64,000 bases of DNA from Rhizoclosmatium globosum (GCA_002104985.1 MCGO01000034.1:186001-250000), one strand, 5' to 3'. Positions 35,995 through 47,640 are shown, counted from the stretch's first letter. Program-made: numbers and translations. The notes: generated by a model not told the origin, from the letters alone.

Positions 35995-38900
35995 ATGAAA
36001 ACTCCGCAACCTATCCATACTGTCAAATTCACAATATCAGCAACTTATCAACTCGAGCACAAGGAACGTGAAGTCCTCACACAACTCCCAAAAAGTAGTA
36101 TTGCAAAGAAACCTCCAGCCGCACCAAAACCAAAAGTCGTGCCCATCACAAACAATGACGAGCGTCGAAGCTTTCAACTACACTATTCCATTGGAAACAG
36201 TGTCCCAGATGGCAAAAGCACCGTATTTCTGCAGCCAGAAGTTGTCAAGAATATGATTCAGGTTGTGGATAAGGAAACAAAGACTGTTTCTGTTGTGCCA
36301 TACGGACCACCTCCCGTCTTTCAAAGCACTCCTGTCACTTGGTGTGCGAATCACGATATTGATGTCACGTCTGATATTGCGGTTGCACTGCTGACTGAGC
36401 AGCAAAGGATTGTGGTGGAAGTATACGAGATTGTAAAGATTGAAGTCGAAAAGAAGTCTGGATTGACGCGTGAAATGCTCGAAGGACTTGGAATCGACAA
36501 GGATGCACTTGATCTCACGTAAATATCTTTGCTCTTGGTAAACATACCCAGTCACTGACGTGTTCCCATAGTCTTGCAGATTCTGGACTCACCGCGAAGC
36601 AACAAAAGGCGAGAATGAAGGCTCTGAGGGCCATGATTGCAGCTGAACAAAGCAACCGAGCAAGCCAAATTGAGCAATCAACATCAATGTCGTTGTCCTC
36701 AAAAGACCTGACTGGAAGCACAAAAGAAACAACTTCCGCATCTCGCCCACTTTCACGAGCAACAACTGCAAGTGGTGCCACAACAGCGGACTCCGAAGAT
36801 ATTCCCGACGACCACCACCGCCACCACCACCAGGAAACACCCCATCCACACCACTATGACCACCCTGAAAAGCACATGCGAAGAGCGAGTGAGGGTTCAA
36901 TGGCCCGCACTCGAAGCGCCCAGTCCCTCGCAAACCTCGCCCTTCTCCGCCCTAAAACACCTCCATCGCCACACCACTGCGAATCCCCTCTCGCAACACT
37001 CATGCACAATCGACCCGGAAGCAATGGCCCCATCCGAATGCCTCCGCCTCCAGACCTCTCTTCGATGCGTCCAAAGAAGGTGCCCCGCAAAACAACTGTC
37101 ACCCTCGCAGACGGAACTAAAGTAGAACGCCTGTTGCGCTCGGGAAGTGCCGATGAAATCCACAAGATCCAAGTCACAAGTGCAAAAGGAGAAATGAAGA
37201 CTTTGTTTGAGAAGGAAAACAAGTCGCTTCCACAATTGAATTCTGCTGGTGCGGCCGATCAAGACGCCACTAGTCAAGTGTCTAAGCAAGACAGCAACAG
37301 CAACACAAACACGAATAGTAACACAACAAATAGCTCGAAAAAGAAGAAACCCACAAAAGATAAACCGTTACCAAAGAAAAGATTTGTGTATGAAACGCGA
37401 AAAGTCAAAGTCGGACAAATGCGTATCGACATGACAAACTTTTATTGCAACGAGTTACTGGTTGAAGGCATTCTCGAACACCCCATCGACGGCTTCATTT
37501 CCCTGAAATCTTCCTTATCCCTTGACATCCCCCTCCTCTCCCCAACACAACTACGAACCCTAAACCCCATCTCCATCAGCCTCCTCTCCATCGAAAACAT
37601 GCCAAAGACACCAATTAGCTACACAGACCTAGACACTCACTGTCTCCCCACAACTGCAAACTTCCAATTCTACAACGACAAACACGTGCATGAAGTCTGT
37701 GTCAACAGCAAACACGCCCGCGTCGCAGCTTTTGGTACGAAACATGTTGTCCTCGCTGGACTACTGGACCAGAAAGAAATGCAGACGCGGATCTTGAGTG
37801 AAGACTTTGTTGTGAAAGTATATGACAGGATCCCGAAGCGTGCGAAACATCGGAGAACGAGTGTGCCGGAAGCCCCGCCTGGATTGAGTACCAACGACAA
37901 CAACGACACCGACGCGTCAGAAGAATACGATTGGGGTCCGTATGGAGTCGCCGCCTTCAACCTCAAAGACTTTTTGAACGAGGGGTTGGGATCACGCGTA
38001 TTCGTGCGTCTGTGCTTCCTTGTTCTGATCGAGTCCGTCGACCCCATGGATACAACAAGAACACGTCGTTTCCTGCGGGTCATTGGATGGAACATGGGAC
38101 AAGTATGGTGATTGAGTGTCAGACGTTTGGGAATGTCATGAATGCGGCGTTGTTGGCGGGGATTGAAGGAAGCACTGAAGAAGAGGAACGGATTTTTGGG
38201 CGGTTGGTTGTTTTTGCAAAGGCGAGTCATTTGGAGTTGAGGGATGTGATTGATTCGATTATTTGGTCTCGCAAACAGCAAGCGCAGTTGCTTACGACTT
38301 CGGTTATGGATCCTCAGGCAAGGCGAGAGGATTATGTGTCAGGATATGTATTGACGGATCCGGAAGAGAGGATTTATATTCTTGAGGGTCTCAAAAAGGG
38401 CGCTATTGGTGCTATTAAAGCTGCGCTAAGGAAGTTACAAGAAAAGACAAAGGAAGATGAAGACTGCGGTTATATGATCCACTTTGATCCAGATGCAGGA
38501 TTTACGGAACGTATTTGGGATGTATTGGGAAGTGATGGCGATGGCCGCTTGATTCAGTGTCATTTTGAAACGTCTTTGGATCAAATAACAAGAGCACCAA
38601 GAATCTATGTGAAAGACGTTATTCCTGATCGAGCATACCGTAGCTTGATGTGGCTGAACAAAGTAAGTTTTGCTGATGAATGCCACTCGAAAATGCTAAC
38701 TTCTTCAACAGCTCAAATCTATGCATTTTCTCATTGAAAATACAAGCTCAAAGATTCCGTACTTCCCATCGCGAAGAACTCTTCACTCTTTGGTAACAAC
38801 ATTTGGAACAATCTCACAATCAACAAAGAAACCAGACTCAGGACGATCCTCAGTTGTGACTCCAAACTCAGCAATCAACTCAAACAGTAACCAAAGCTCA

Positions 38901-39275
38901 TTACCATCAACTTTACCAAACACGGCACAAGCGACAATATCTCTCCCGCCTGTCGTTTCAGAAAGCTCATTCCGCAGTTCCACTCTCACATCCCGCCTCT
39001 CTTCAAAACAAACACCGTCTAAACTCTCACCCACACATCCACGCGATGTAGTAGTCCATCATACTGACAGACCACCAAGCCCTATTCCTCCAGCTAAACC
39101 TAGACTTCGCGCGCCATACACGGCCAACCCAGCTGACTGCATATTCAACTATTCGATGCAAGTCAAGAGCACAACTCGCGCTCAGCTTTCGAAAATTCGA
39201 GCGAGCATGAAGAAAGATGTCTGTTATATGTACTCACAAGCGTTTAAGTTGGATTTGGGGAAGGTTGAGAACTGA
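35995..39275 (+). CDS. CFAP92/KIAA1257-like cilium-associated protein, with an apparent frameshift
   Basis: Exons 35995-36518, 36572 to about 38662 and 38712-39275, roughly 1050 residues. The N-terminal domain ('FQLHYSIGNSVPDGKSTVFLQPEVV') and two C2-like blocks ('MRIDMTNFYCNELLVEG', 'HVHEVCVNSKHARVAAFGTKHVVLAGLL', 'FVVKVYDR', 'PYGVAAFNLKDFL', then 'FPAGHWMEHGTSMVIEC') and the C-terminal 'IFNYSMQVKSTTRAQL' resemble the CFAP92 family as I remember it. The reading frame changes between about 38010 and 38085 without plausible splice sites, so one base may be missing or extra there. A flagellar role would fit a fungus with swimming spores. Family name is moderately certain. Confidence 0.6.
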
Positions 39276-39408
39276 TTCGTTTGTCTTAAAGTTCGATCGA
39301 TTCTAACTCATTTTTGGAAGTTGGATTTGTTCTGTTTTCCCCTATTAGACTCTTCGCTGTAATCTTGCGTTCTAAAGTCAAAATTCGTTGGGACAAAGTA
39401 AAATCAGT

Positions 39409-40547
39409 TCATATTTTGGCTCCTTTTGCTTCATAATGGCGATATATAATTTCATAGATGCCGTTCAGAATAGGCTCGAATATAAAAGGGTTGTGACAGA
39501 AGTGGACACAATCCAAAACTGACCCAGACTTGAACTTTCCCTTCTTTGCCTCCCACTTATTCCAATATATATCTCGAGTATTTAGATTGTAAAATCCCTT
39601 CTTTCGCGAGAAAACTTTCGTGAGAATATCGTTATGTTCTCGGTATTCAATCCTCCTATTCCCACACAACCGCGGTTTCTCGGGCAGCTGACCGCCTTGA
39701 TAATAGTTTGGAGTCATGTCTTTCCAAACGACAACAAGGCCCTTTGTTTTGACGGCACTGTCTAAAACTATGGAAATATGCTGCATAGCATCCTCAAAAC
39801 CAGCGAAATCAGTCGCATTATTCGTATAATGCATCCCAAAGCCAATTAGCACCACATCCACCTGTGATACAGCCCACCGAACTTGATCCAGCGTTATAAC
39901 ATGCTTCCTCCCATCTCCCGCAGAATCATCAACTCGATAAGACTTCATATTCCACAACGTGACGTTAAAGTCCGCGATAAACACACCGGTCCTCGTGATT
40001 GGAAACAAACTGGACCCCGCCTGCGTCCCAGGAACTGGATTCACAGGTTCCACCGTTTCAACGAGAAGACCTACATCTATGGATGCAAGAACCCATGACT
40101 CATAGAATTGTTCGACCACGCTATCTCCAATTACGAGGATACGTTTGGAATGCAATAGATTCCAGAGATCAATTATTCCTCGTGGACGCGTGTTGTTTGG
40201 GAACCGGAATTTTGTTTGGGTTGTTTCGGAGGTGTGGTATGGATGACAGCCGCCGTGTCGAGTTGGGAAGGATGTGGTGAGTGGTTTTGCTGCCATCGCA
40301 ACCTCGGAGGTATCTGTGATCGGAACCCAGGAGCCTAGACTATTCAACATTGGTGGAAGAGGAGTCGTGCGCGATCGAACTGCATATATTCGAGAAGGCT
40401 TTGACAGCTTATGTTGAGTGAGTAGCACCATGAGCGTAAGTAGGGTAGATACAGTGACTACAATCCATATTCCTATACAAACGTCAACTATAGCTGAGGT
40501 AAATGGGAAAAGAAACCTCTTATTCTAGTTTTTCGTAATAAGTTCAT
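39409..40547 (-). CDS. Type II membrane SGNH/PC-esterase-like protein, copy 1
   Basis: Exons 40547-40517 and 40472-39409, 364 residues. Splicing gives a classic signal anchor: basic 'MNLLRKTRIR' followed by 'GIWIVVTVSTLLTLMVLL'. The lumenal domain has SGNH features: 'RILVIGDSVVEQFYES' (block I, Ser), 'VDVVLIGFGMHYTNN' (block III), and 'SVLDCVHFCHNPFIFEPIL' (block V, Asp..His), similar to plant PMR5/TBL polysaccharide O-acetyltransferases. Likely acts in the Golgi on wall or glycoprotein sugars. Same strand and only 19 bp from the next, related gene. Confidence 0.8.
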
Positions 40548-40566
40548 AAAGGTTCTAAATCAAAAT

Positions 40567-42358
40567 TTATACATTGCACAAATTCAACTTGTGTAAAACC
40601 TCATCAGCTTGGGCCTCCATCGCAGGCAGTGTATGCATATGTGACTGATCAGGGCTGTCTTGCGCCCAAGGCAACGTCATTTCATATGAGTTGATCACTT
40701 TGAATCCATTTCGCAAGAATATCTCATCAGAATACTCGTTCCATATGCGGAATCGATAATTATTTCGCCAGTCCTTCCAGTCAACGTGTCTGTGAGTAAG
40801 ATCGTTTATCAAGGTAATAGCATTGGTTCCCATCCAGACAAATTCGAGAGGATTATATCCATGTGAAGATCTACGAGATTGAACTTCCGCCATATAAGTC
40901 GCGACATATTCAAGCATAAATACATATCGCTGCACCGTATAATGCCCTCCTTGCCACTGACCAGAAGCAGGATGATGCCCCGAATTCATCACCAAAGCAT
41001 CGTACTTTGCAAGATACTCTTCAGTCCTTGTCCCACTTTTCTCATCCCACGATTTAATCCAATCCGAATTATAAAAGATTTCCAAGTGCGATGGCGCAGT
41101 GTAATCCATCGTTACACCATTCAGTTTCGTCCGGATATCGTCTTTATCGAATTCATCACTGTTTCCTTGTCGCTCGCTATCGTCAGCAATCGCTTTCGCA
41201 AGCGCAGGGTACTTTTCCAAGTCTGCAGGATTAAAGTATTTTGCAAACGCTCGTTCCCATTTGATTTTCTCGAGAACGGGGGTGTTACTTCCAGCAAGTC
41301 GAGCGTCCAATCCAAACCAGAGTCCACGTGCTTGAGAGTCCCCCATTAATTGGAACGCGTAGTTTCGATGACTGAAGCACGTATCGTTTGCGTGGGTTTC
41401 AAAGAGCTGATCGAATCGGCAACCAAGTGGCTCGTAAATGTATTTATGGTTATATCCCTGCATATAACGCAGTTCTCGAGCTGTTTCGCCTGTGATTTTC
41501 AGGTACACGCCTTGTGTTGGTTCAGTACGAGAACATAGAGGGAGAGATGGGTGCATTGAGTGAACCATCTTTGACGTAAACGGTGTACAGTGCTTTGAGC
41601 AAACATCGAGAGTAAAAGTCGATGGTATAAGTTGCGAGAGGTTCGTTTGAGGCCAGACATCTGTCAGCTCATTCAAAGCCCGAAATTGCTCATAAGCAAG
41701 AATAAGTTGAACCGAATACACGCCAGGGTTCGTGAGACGAAATGGAATCTTGTATTCGCAGTTTCCAAGATGACGCCACATTGAAGTTGACGCTCGTTCA
41801 GGGCCATCAAAGACAACATGGAATAGGTCCTGATGTCAAAGTCAGTATACATAACCTTATAATCACAGAATAGTATAGCAATCTCACCGGTCCAAACTCG
41901 TCTTTCACATATTGGTTGTACAGCTTGTGATTGCTGACATCAATATCAAGATCTTTATCACACCTGACCTTATCGATTCGTGAAACCACAAAGTAGCCCT
42001 GTCCACAGAACCTCTTTGAAGTGCAAAGTTGAATAGAGAAGTCGTTTGGAAGGAGGGATTCAACTGGGACACAGTTCCCTTCAAAGTTCTTTTGTGTTTG
42101 AACAGCTTTATCGAATGCCTCCCACTTTTGGCAGATTGGATCTTTTGTCCATCCATCTTCAGATAGCCCAAATGTGGAGTCTTTTTCGAGTGTTGGAAGC
42201 TTGCGTTGTACTATCAGTGGAACCCTGTGACTACTGCTTGACATTATCTCAGGTTGCACCCGACTTTCTTGGATATTCATCATGGAGAACATCGAAAACA
42301 TGAGCGATACAGCTACAACAGCAGCAAACACTTTCGGCAGCCTCGCTTGGAAGGTCAT
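40567..42358 (-). CDS. Type II membrane NXPE/PC-esterase-like protein, copy 2
   Basis: Exons 42358-41888 and 41829-40567, 577 residues. N-terminal anchor 'VFAAVVAVSLMFSMFSMM'. The middle is a beta-sandwich-like region ('CEYKIPFRLTNPGVYSVQLILAYE'). The C-terminal SGNH domain has 'YAFQLMGDSQARGLWFGLD' (block I), 'YDALVMNSGHHPASGQW' (block III) and a late Asp-x-x-His ('DQSHMH'). Cysteine pairs before the domain ('EPLGCRFDQLF..DTCF') resemble the TBL arrangement. Probably another secretory-pathway acyltransferase or esterase. Less than 30% alike to the upstream copy by eye. Confidence 0.75.
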
Positions 42359-42430
42359 TTGTGGTCACCTGGACAGAGAGATAAAAGAAAAGTTCTCACA
42401 ATTTATCAAAATCTTTTAAATAAAGTACAA

Positions 42431-45242
42431 TCACTTTTTACCACCACGAGTCTGTACCCTCAAAGCCACAGTCTCGCCTCCAACAAGTCCCCACCCTCCC
42501 GCTCCCAACACATCCGTATTCTTCATAAACCCTTCCCGTCCTTCCACGCTCAGCTTCTGTTTTCCAATGGACCATCCATCAACGAGTGCTGCGATCCGTT
42601 CTTTCAGTTGTGCAACCGTCATGTTGGAATCCAGGCCGCCTGAGAGCGTGTGTGTCTGGTTCGTGACTGTGTCAAGGATAGTGAGGTGTGGGATTGGTGT
42701 TGCATCGAGTTTTTGGCGTTTGTTGGTGTCAAGGGAGTCGACGTCGTCTCTTGGTCGGCCAGGTGGCGGTGGAGGAGGTGCTGTTGATGGTGGTGGTGGG
42801 GGTGCTGCACCAAAGGCAGGAGGTGGCGGTGGTGGGGCACCATATCCAGCACCAGGAGGTGCACCAGCTGCGAAACTGGGAGGTGGAGGTGGAGGGGCTC
42901 CTGCCATTGGATATGGAACTGGAGGTGCAGCCATAGGATACGCAACAGGAGGCATTCCTGGTGGACCCATTCCAGGTGGTAAAGGCATCGCTACAGGTAC
43001 AGGTGGCATCATCATACTAACAGGTCGTGGTGGCAGCCTCTGTTGCTGTTGCTGTCCAGGCAATTGTGGTCCAACCTTTCCAGCAGAATCCTCCTCAGGC
43101 GGTTGAACAAACCCAGTCTGCATAAAGTTCTCCAACGCGGCAAGTTGAACTTTCTGCGTTGTCGCACCAATACTCGTAGAGTGTCCATCCCAAACAACCT
43201 TCTCCTTGGCTCTCTCCTTTTCCTCTTCAAGCCGTCTTTTCTTCTCCTCTTCTTCACCACCAAAAATATCCGTACGGTATCCACTCAAACGACTCAAGTT
43301 CTTGGCAACATCCACAGCTGCAAGGTTTGTTGTTCGGTTTTTGGAGTCAGCTGCTGATTTCTGCTGAGCCCATTTCGGGTCAAGCAGTTCAATACGCATG
43401 TGTTCTGCCATCTCTGATACTTTGACGGGTTGGTTACAACGGGGACAGAGTTGTGTTGGTTCGTTGTGTGATGATTTGGATCCTCCGATTTTGGGGGCAT
43501 AGTCTGTACGAATTTTGATGTTTTTCGAACTTGAAGTTGCAATCATGCGAGGAATGAAGGAAGAAGCTGGCGCAGAGGAGGGAGCTCCAGGAGCATCATC
43601 ATCATCCTCCATTTCCATTTCTTGGTCGTCGTCATCTTCATCGGCAGGTGGAGGTGGTTGAGCAAAACTTGAGGAAGGAGCTGGCGGCGCCGGTCCAGAT
43701 GTTGTTGGCTTTGGTGGCAGACCTGCTGCTGAAGGTGGAACTTTCGCAGGTGCAGGTGCAGTCAGAGAATCTTTTGCGAGTGCACTCTTTTCCACCAGTG
43801 TCAGTCTGTCAGTCATGTTAGTGAGCTGATGTAGAAAGATCTTGCTGTATGCTCCCCTAATTCTTATTCGCTGCACTGGTGCGCAATAATACATAATACG
43901 AAGTTCCATAGGGTATTGTCTGCGTTCCAAAAAGCTACGCTTTTTGATTTCGTCTATCTTTCTTTCCGACTTTGTCGGTACACTCTTGTATTTGCCTGCA
44001 TTCCAAAAAGCTGCGCTTTTTGATTTCCTTTCGACTTCGTCGGTCTTCGCTTCTAATTTGATGCCTGCATTCCAAAAAGCTACGCTTTTTGATTTCTTTT
44101 CGACTTCGTCGATCTTTCTTCCCGACTTCGTCGACCAAACGCTTGTTCCTCGCTCTACTCCTCTCCAGTCCTCGCTCCCGCTCCACTCGCTCCATAAAAA
44201 AAAAACACGAACCCTTTGAGATCCGCGACAGAAATAGGAAGAGCAAACTCCGTCCCCCACTCATCCCCCTCCAAAAACTCTACCGAATCAACAACAACAA
44301 AATCATGCCAATCAACCTCCTGAAAAGCGCGTTTTTCCAGTTCTGCCTCCAAATCGCGTTCCTTCTTTTCTCTTTGAGCCTTCGCACGCAGTTCAGCACG
44401 GACATGGGCGACATCGAGGAGGGGTTGCTTGGAAGCGACAAAGTCTTGCAGGAGTTGAGATTGAGATTTGATTGGCATAAGAATTTTGGTGTATTGAGAG
44501 ACGTATGCGTTGAAGAGGGAGTGGAGGGAGTGGTTTTGGCGAAGGAAGTCGAATTGAGGGTTACGAGATTCACGGGATGCGAGCTATGATGAGGGAGGGT
44601 GGATAGAAATTAGTTTCAAACGATAGTGTGAAATTGAATTGGTATAGGATGGACAACGCGAGTGTGTTATCCACAATCATCGAGACTCTCCTCAAGTCCC
44701 CCTTCCAATCCCATATCAGTAAGCACACACAAACAACACACCTGAGTCAAAAAAGCACGCCCGTTTCTTGCAACAAACTGAGCCGTCAGTTTGACAACAT
44801 CCAAATCCGAAGCAGAGACTGATGGCATTTCGACTGAGAATTCGTATTCTTTGACCGATACTTTTTGCAGTTCCTGTTCGACTTGCGGGGCTGTCTGTTG
44901 CTGTTGTTGTTGCTGTTGCGCAGTTTGTTGTTGTTGTTGATTGGTGGTTGTTGAAGCAGGAGCCGCTGGATTCGCAGCAAACTCAGCAACGCGGTTCTTG
45001 TAGTATCTAATAGAGTAGTTAGAGTAGTTAGGTAGGTTACTAGGAAGCAAGACCCACCTGTGGTAGGGATCGAGTTGGTTTAAGAAACAGAACTTTGGAT
45101 CGTTCTTGTTCTGGTCTCTGAGACGCTCTTCGAACTGGAGCCCATTTGCTGACTTGGCAATAAAGCGGGCTGTCTTGTCGGCAATCTCTTTGATGCCTGG
45201 TGGAGGGATGATTTCAGGTGGTTGTTGTTGTGGTTCAACCAT
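42431..45242 (-). CDS. SF3A1: Splicing factor 3A subunit 1 (PRP21 homologue)
   Basis: Exons 45242-45058, 45006-44742, 44583-44213 and 43844-42431, 744 residues. U2 snRNP component. Two SURP modules are clear ('IADKTARFIAKSANGLQFEERL..CFLNQLDPYHRYY' and 'VVKLTAQFVARNGRAFLTQ..FDFLRQNHSLHSLFNAYV'). A C2H2-like 'LCPRCNQPVKVSEMAEHMRIEL' segment, a long Pro/Gly-rich part, and a C-terminal ubiquitin-like domain ('DSNMTVAQLKERIAALVDGW') ending in 'RGGKK' follow. A poly-Gln tract lies between the SURPs. The third intron is 368 bp, about six times the usual size, because it holds a hairpin repeat (see 43922). Confidence 0.93.
43922..44140. repeat. Tandem hairpin-forming repeat in an SF3A1 intron
   Basis: Three copies of a 30-bp unit start at 43922, 43998 and 44067 (spacings 76 and 69). 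Each contains the palindrome AAAAAGC-TRC-GCTTTTT followed by GATTTC. Between them sit shorter palindromes of the CGAC-TTC-GTCG type (for example 44101-44111 and 44124-44134). A related, inverted copy lies at about 45893-46000. The block explains the abnormal length of the intron. Confidence 0.8.
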
Positions 45243-45280
45243 CGCAGCAGAATCTGTTTTCGCTTTTGACTTTGAACAAA

Positions 45281-45673
45281 ATGGCTTCTGGTTCGTTCGT
45301 TGTCCCACTCACTTCTCTCCTAGCTCTCCTAGGAACTCTCCTAGGAACAACTAACTCAACCGTCTCCTAGGTTTCGGTACTTCGGGTGGCCGTGGTCGCT
45401 GCTTCTCCTTCTTCCAGGACTACGCGGGCTGCTTTGCCAACGCCGATTCACCAAAGGAGTGCATCAAACAGTACGAGGACTACCAGGAGTGTTTGTACCA
45501 CAGAAAAGAGGTAAGGGCTTTTTAAATAACTACTTTGCTAGGAAACTAACCCCCAACAGATCTTGAGACTTAGACTTGTTCAAGAAGAGTGGGAGAGGCA
45601 GCAAAAGGTGAAGGCTGCTCAAAAGGGCGATGGCGGTTTCTTGTCGTTTATCCCGGGCTTTTCAAAGGCTTAA
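45281..45673 (+). CDS. NDUFS5: Mitochondrial complex I subunit NDUFS5 (15 kDa, twin CX9C)
   Basis: Exons 45281-45290, 45371-45510 and 45560-45673 give 87 residues: a 10-bp first exon (ATGGCTTCTG), then 'GFGTSGGRGRCFSFFQDYAGC' and 'CIKQYEDYQECLYHRKE', the two CX9C halves of a CHCH fold, then a basic helical tail. Imported to the intermembrane space by the Mia40 route in this family and part of the complex I membrane arm. Divergent from SF3A1, with only 38 bp between the two start codons. Confidence 0.92.
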
Positions 45674-46089
45674 AGAGTTTGCTTGTTCTTTTGGGATTGG
45701 ATCTGTGAGAGGGAGGACCTTGACATCAACTTCATTTACACCAAGTCGTTCTTCAAAGTCTCCTTGTATTATCCAGTCGCAATACCTGAATACATACAAA
45801 AAAATACCACACACTTATTCAAAATTCTCGTGCTCGAAGGGATCTTTCAGTCTTTGAAGTAATCATCAATTGTAGTCGAGGGAGGAGATATCGACAAAGT
45901 CGAATCGACGAAGTCGAGAGGAAATCAAATAGCGTAGCTTTCAAGAATGCAGGCTGTATTGAAAAAGTCGGGAAGGTTTCAAAAAGCGTCGTTTTTTGGA
46001 CCAGAGTCAGTTATTTATGGAGTACATATTTCGCACCTTTCCCCCAACAGGTAAATTATGCAGCCAGTCAACGAATTTATGTCACTTCG
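45674..46089. repeat. Intergenic stretch with an inverted, degenerate copy of the hairpin repeat
   Basis: No gene is seen. 45893-46000 carries relatives of the 43922 repeat in reverse orientation: CGA-TTC/CGAAGTCG palindromes at 45893-45918, 'GAAATCAAATAGCGTAGCTTTCAAGAATGC' split over 45921-45950, and 'TTTCAAAAAGCGTCGTTTTTTGGA' near 45977-46000. Mismatches in the stems suggest an older copy. Confidence 0.65.
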
Positions 46090-47119
46090 TCACAACCCAA
46101 CTTGAACAGTATCCAACTCACTCCGATAACAACTATCCGCAACAAGTGCATCCCGAAACTTTTCATACCCCAACGCATCACTCCCTCCTCCTCCTCCACT
46201 TCCTCCACCCACCCCAACAAACCCACTCAACTGCTCACAAATCTCTTCCGCAATCTTAACATGCTCCACCAACTCCACATTCGCATACGGCACAAAAAGC
46301 CCCCTCAGATTCTCACACGTAAAGTATTTAACCCCTTGCACAGTACCGTTATGTTTGCCCACAGGTTGATCCAACTCAATCCCAACCCAAACCCCCGCCG
46401 CGAACTTTGTCTCCCCGATATGACGTACGGTTCCAAGCCGTCCATCTGCGCGGACGCGGACGCGGTCTGAGAGCGCGTATTTGTGGTGAGTGAGTTGACT
46501 GATGAAGATGGATATGTCGGGTGGGGTGAGGACGCCGTCTTGGTCGTAGTCGAGGACCTTGAAGAGGAATTTTATGCGGTCTTCAAGGGTGTATAGTTTC
46601 CATTCGGAGAGTTTGGAGAGGTATTCTTCGAAGGTTATTTCTTTGCCTGTGGGGAAGAGGCTGTAGTAGACCTTTTTTTGTTTGGTTTGATTCATTTGAC
46701 TATTCGAGGTCGAATATTACACAACGTACGCGATTCAATAGCCAGTCTAATTTAAGTTGCTCTGGGAACAGAGGAGTTTCGGTGCGTGGATCAATGTAGA
46801 TGGTTCCTTTACGCGCAGGAGGATGTTTTGTTTTAGACGACTTGTGATCAGCAGCAGGAGGTGCGCCATTCTTTGTTGGCGAGACTAGATTCAGAGGAGG
46901 CACGTTTGGTTGATAGTCTTCTGAGAGAATCGGCGCTTTTATGGCGCGATACCTGTCAAACTATATTCAGACGTGGCTCTCTTGTTTAATAGAATCACAC
47001 TTTGTGGCTACTTACCGTCTGAATGCAAACTCAACCTCGGCGACTGTAAATCCTTTGGCGCAGTACCGATATATATCCCGGACTGATAAATGAGTGTCTG
47101 TTGAGAGTCCTTGACCCAT
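46090..47119 (-). CDS. EF-hand plus CAP-Gly protein with possible N-myristoylation
   Basis: Exons 47119-47016, 46952-46730 and 46671-46090 close in phase to 302 residues. N-terminus 'MGQGLSTD' fits the Gly2/Ser6 myristoylation pattern. A calcineurin-B/NCS-like helical region ('FTVAEVEFAFRRYRAI', 'FEEYLSKLSEW', 'RIKFLFKVLDYDQDGVLT') contains one good EF loop (DYDQDGVLTPPD). Directly after it is a full CAP-Gly domain ('RLGTVRHIGETKFAAGVWVGIELDQPVGKHNGTVQGVKYFTC'); the usual GKNDG is GKHNG here. CAP-Gly domains bind the EEY/F tails of tubulin and EB proteins, so a calcium-responsive microtubule link at membranes is a reasonable inference. A Gly-rich run lies near the C-terminus. Confidence 0.75.
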
Positions 47120-47189
47120 TCCACTGTTTTTGTTCCTCGAAACCTTTTTGTAATGAATATAAGCTCATTGTCCCGCCTTGAATAGTTTT

Positions 47190-47640
47190 AATCAGTTAAG
47201 CAACTCTTGCTTTCAACGCCTATGATACCTTCTCGTTTTGCAGATAATCGACTGTCTTAGCCTTTGTTTCAGCATTGACAAGTCGACTTTCGAGTTCTTG
47301 AATTCGAAAAGACTCACGAGAGAAACCTGCATAAATTGTATTGCAGTCATCATTCACAAGAACCAATGCATATGGTCAGCTTCAATCAGTTTCGATTTGA
47401 TTTCACGGAGCTTTGTCCCTGCAATTCCTGCTTTTCCAGCTGCGAACGGAGGTCACGATTATCCTAATCAAACAGCTTATTTACTCCTGACAGCTGATGG
47501 TCTCGGTCTATCAATGCCTTCACTTGCCACTGCAGTTCGACGTCGCGCCTTGTTAACCAATCGATTTCTTCGTCTCTCTGTTAGGATACACGTCTTTAGC
47601 ACTCGAAAAAAGGAGCGCGGTAGCTGCCATGGTGTTGATT
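47190..47640 (-). other. Broken coiled-coil coding stretch upstream of the EF-hand/CAP-Gly gene
   Basis: On the minus strand several short frames read as coiled coil: 'EEIDWLTRRDVELQWQVKALIDRD', 'DNRDLRSQLEK' passing by a one-base shift into 'AGIAGTKLREIKSKLIEADH', and 'FRIQELESRLVNAETKAKTVDYLQNEK' ending at a GTATCA donor. They cannot be joined cleanly with normal introns. It may be a decayed or mis-assembled 5' part of the neighbouring gene (a splice from 'LQNEK' into 'VSRNKNSGMGQG' keeps phase) or a separate pseudogene. Confidence 0.35.
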
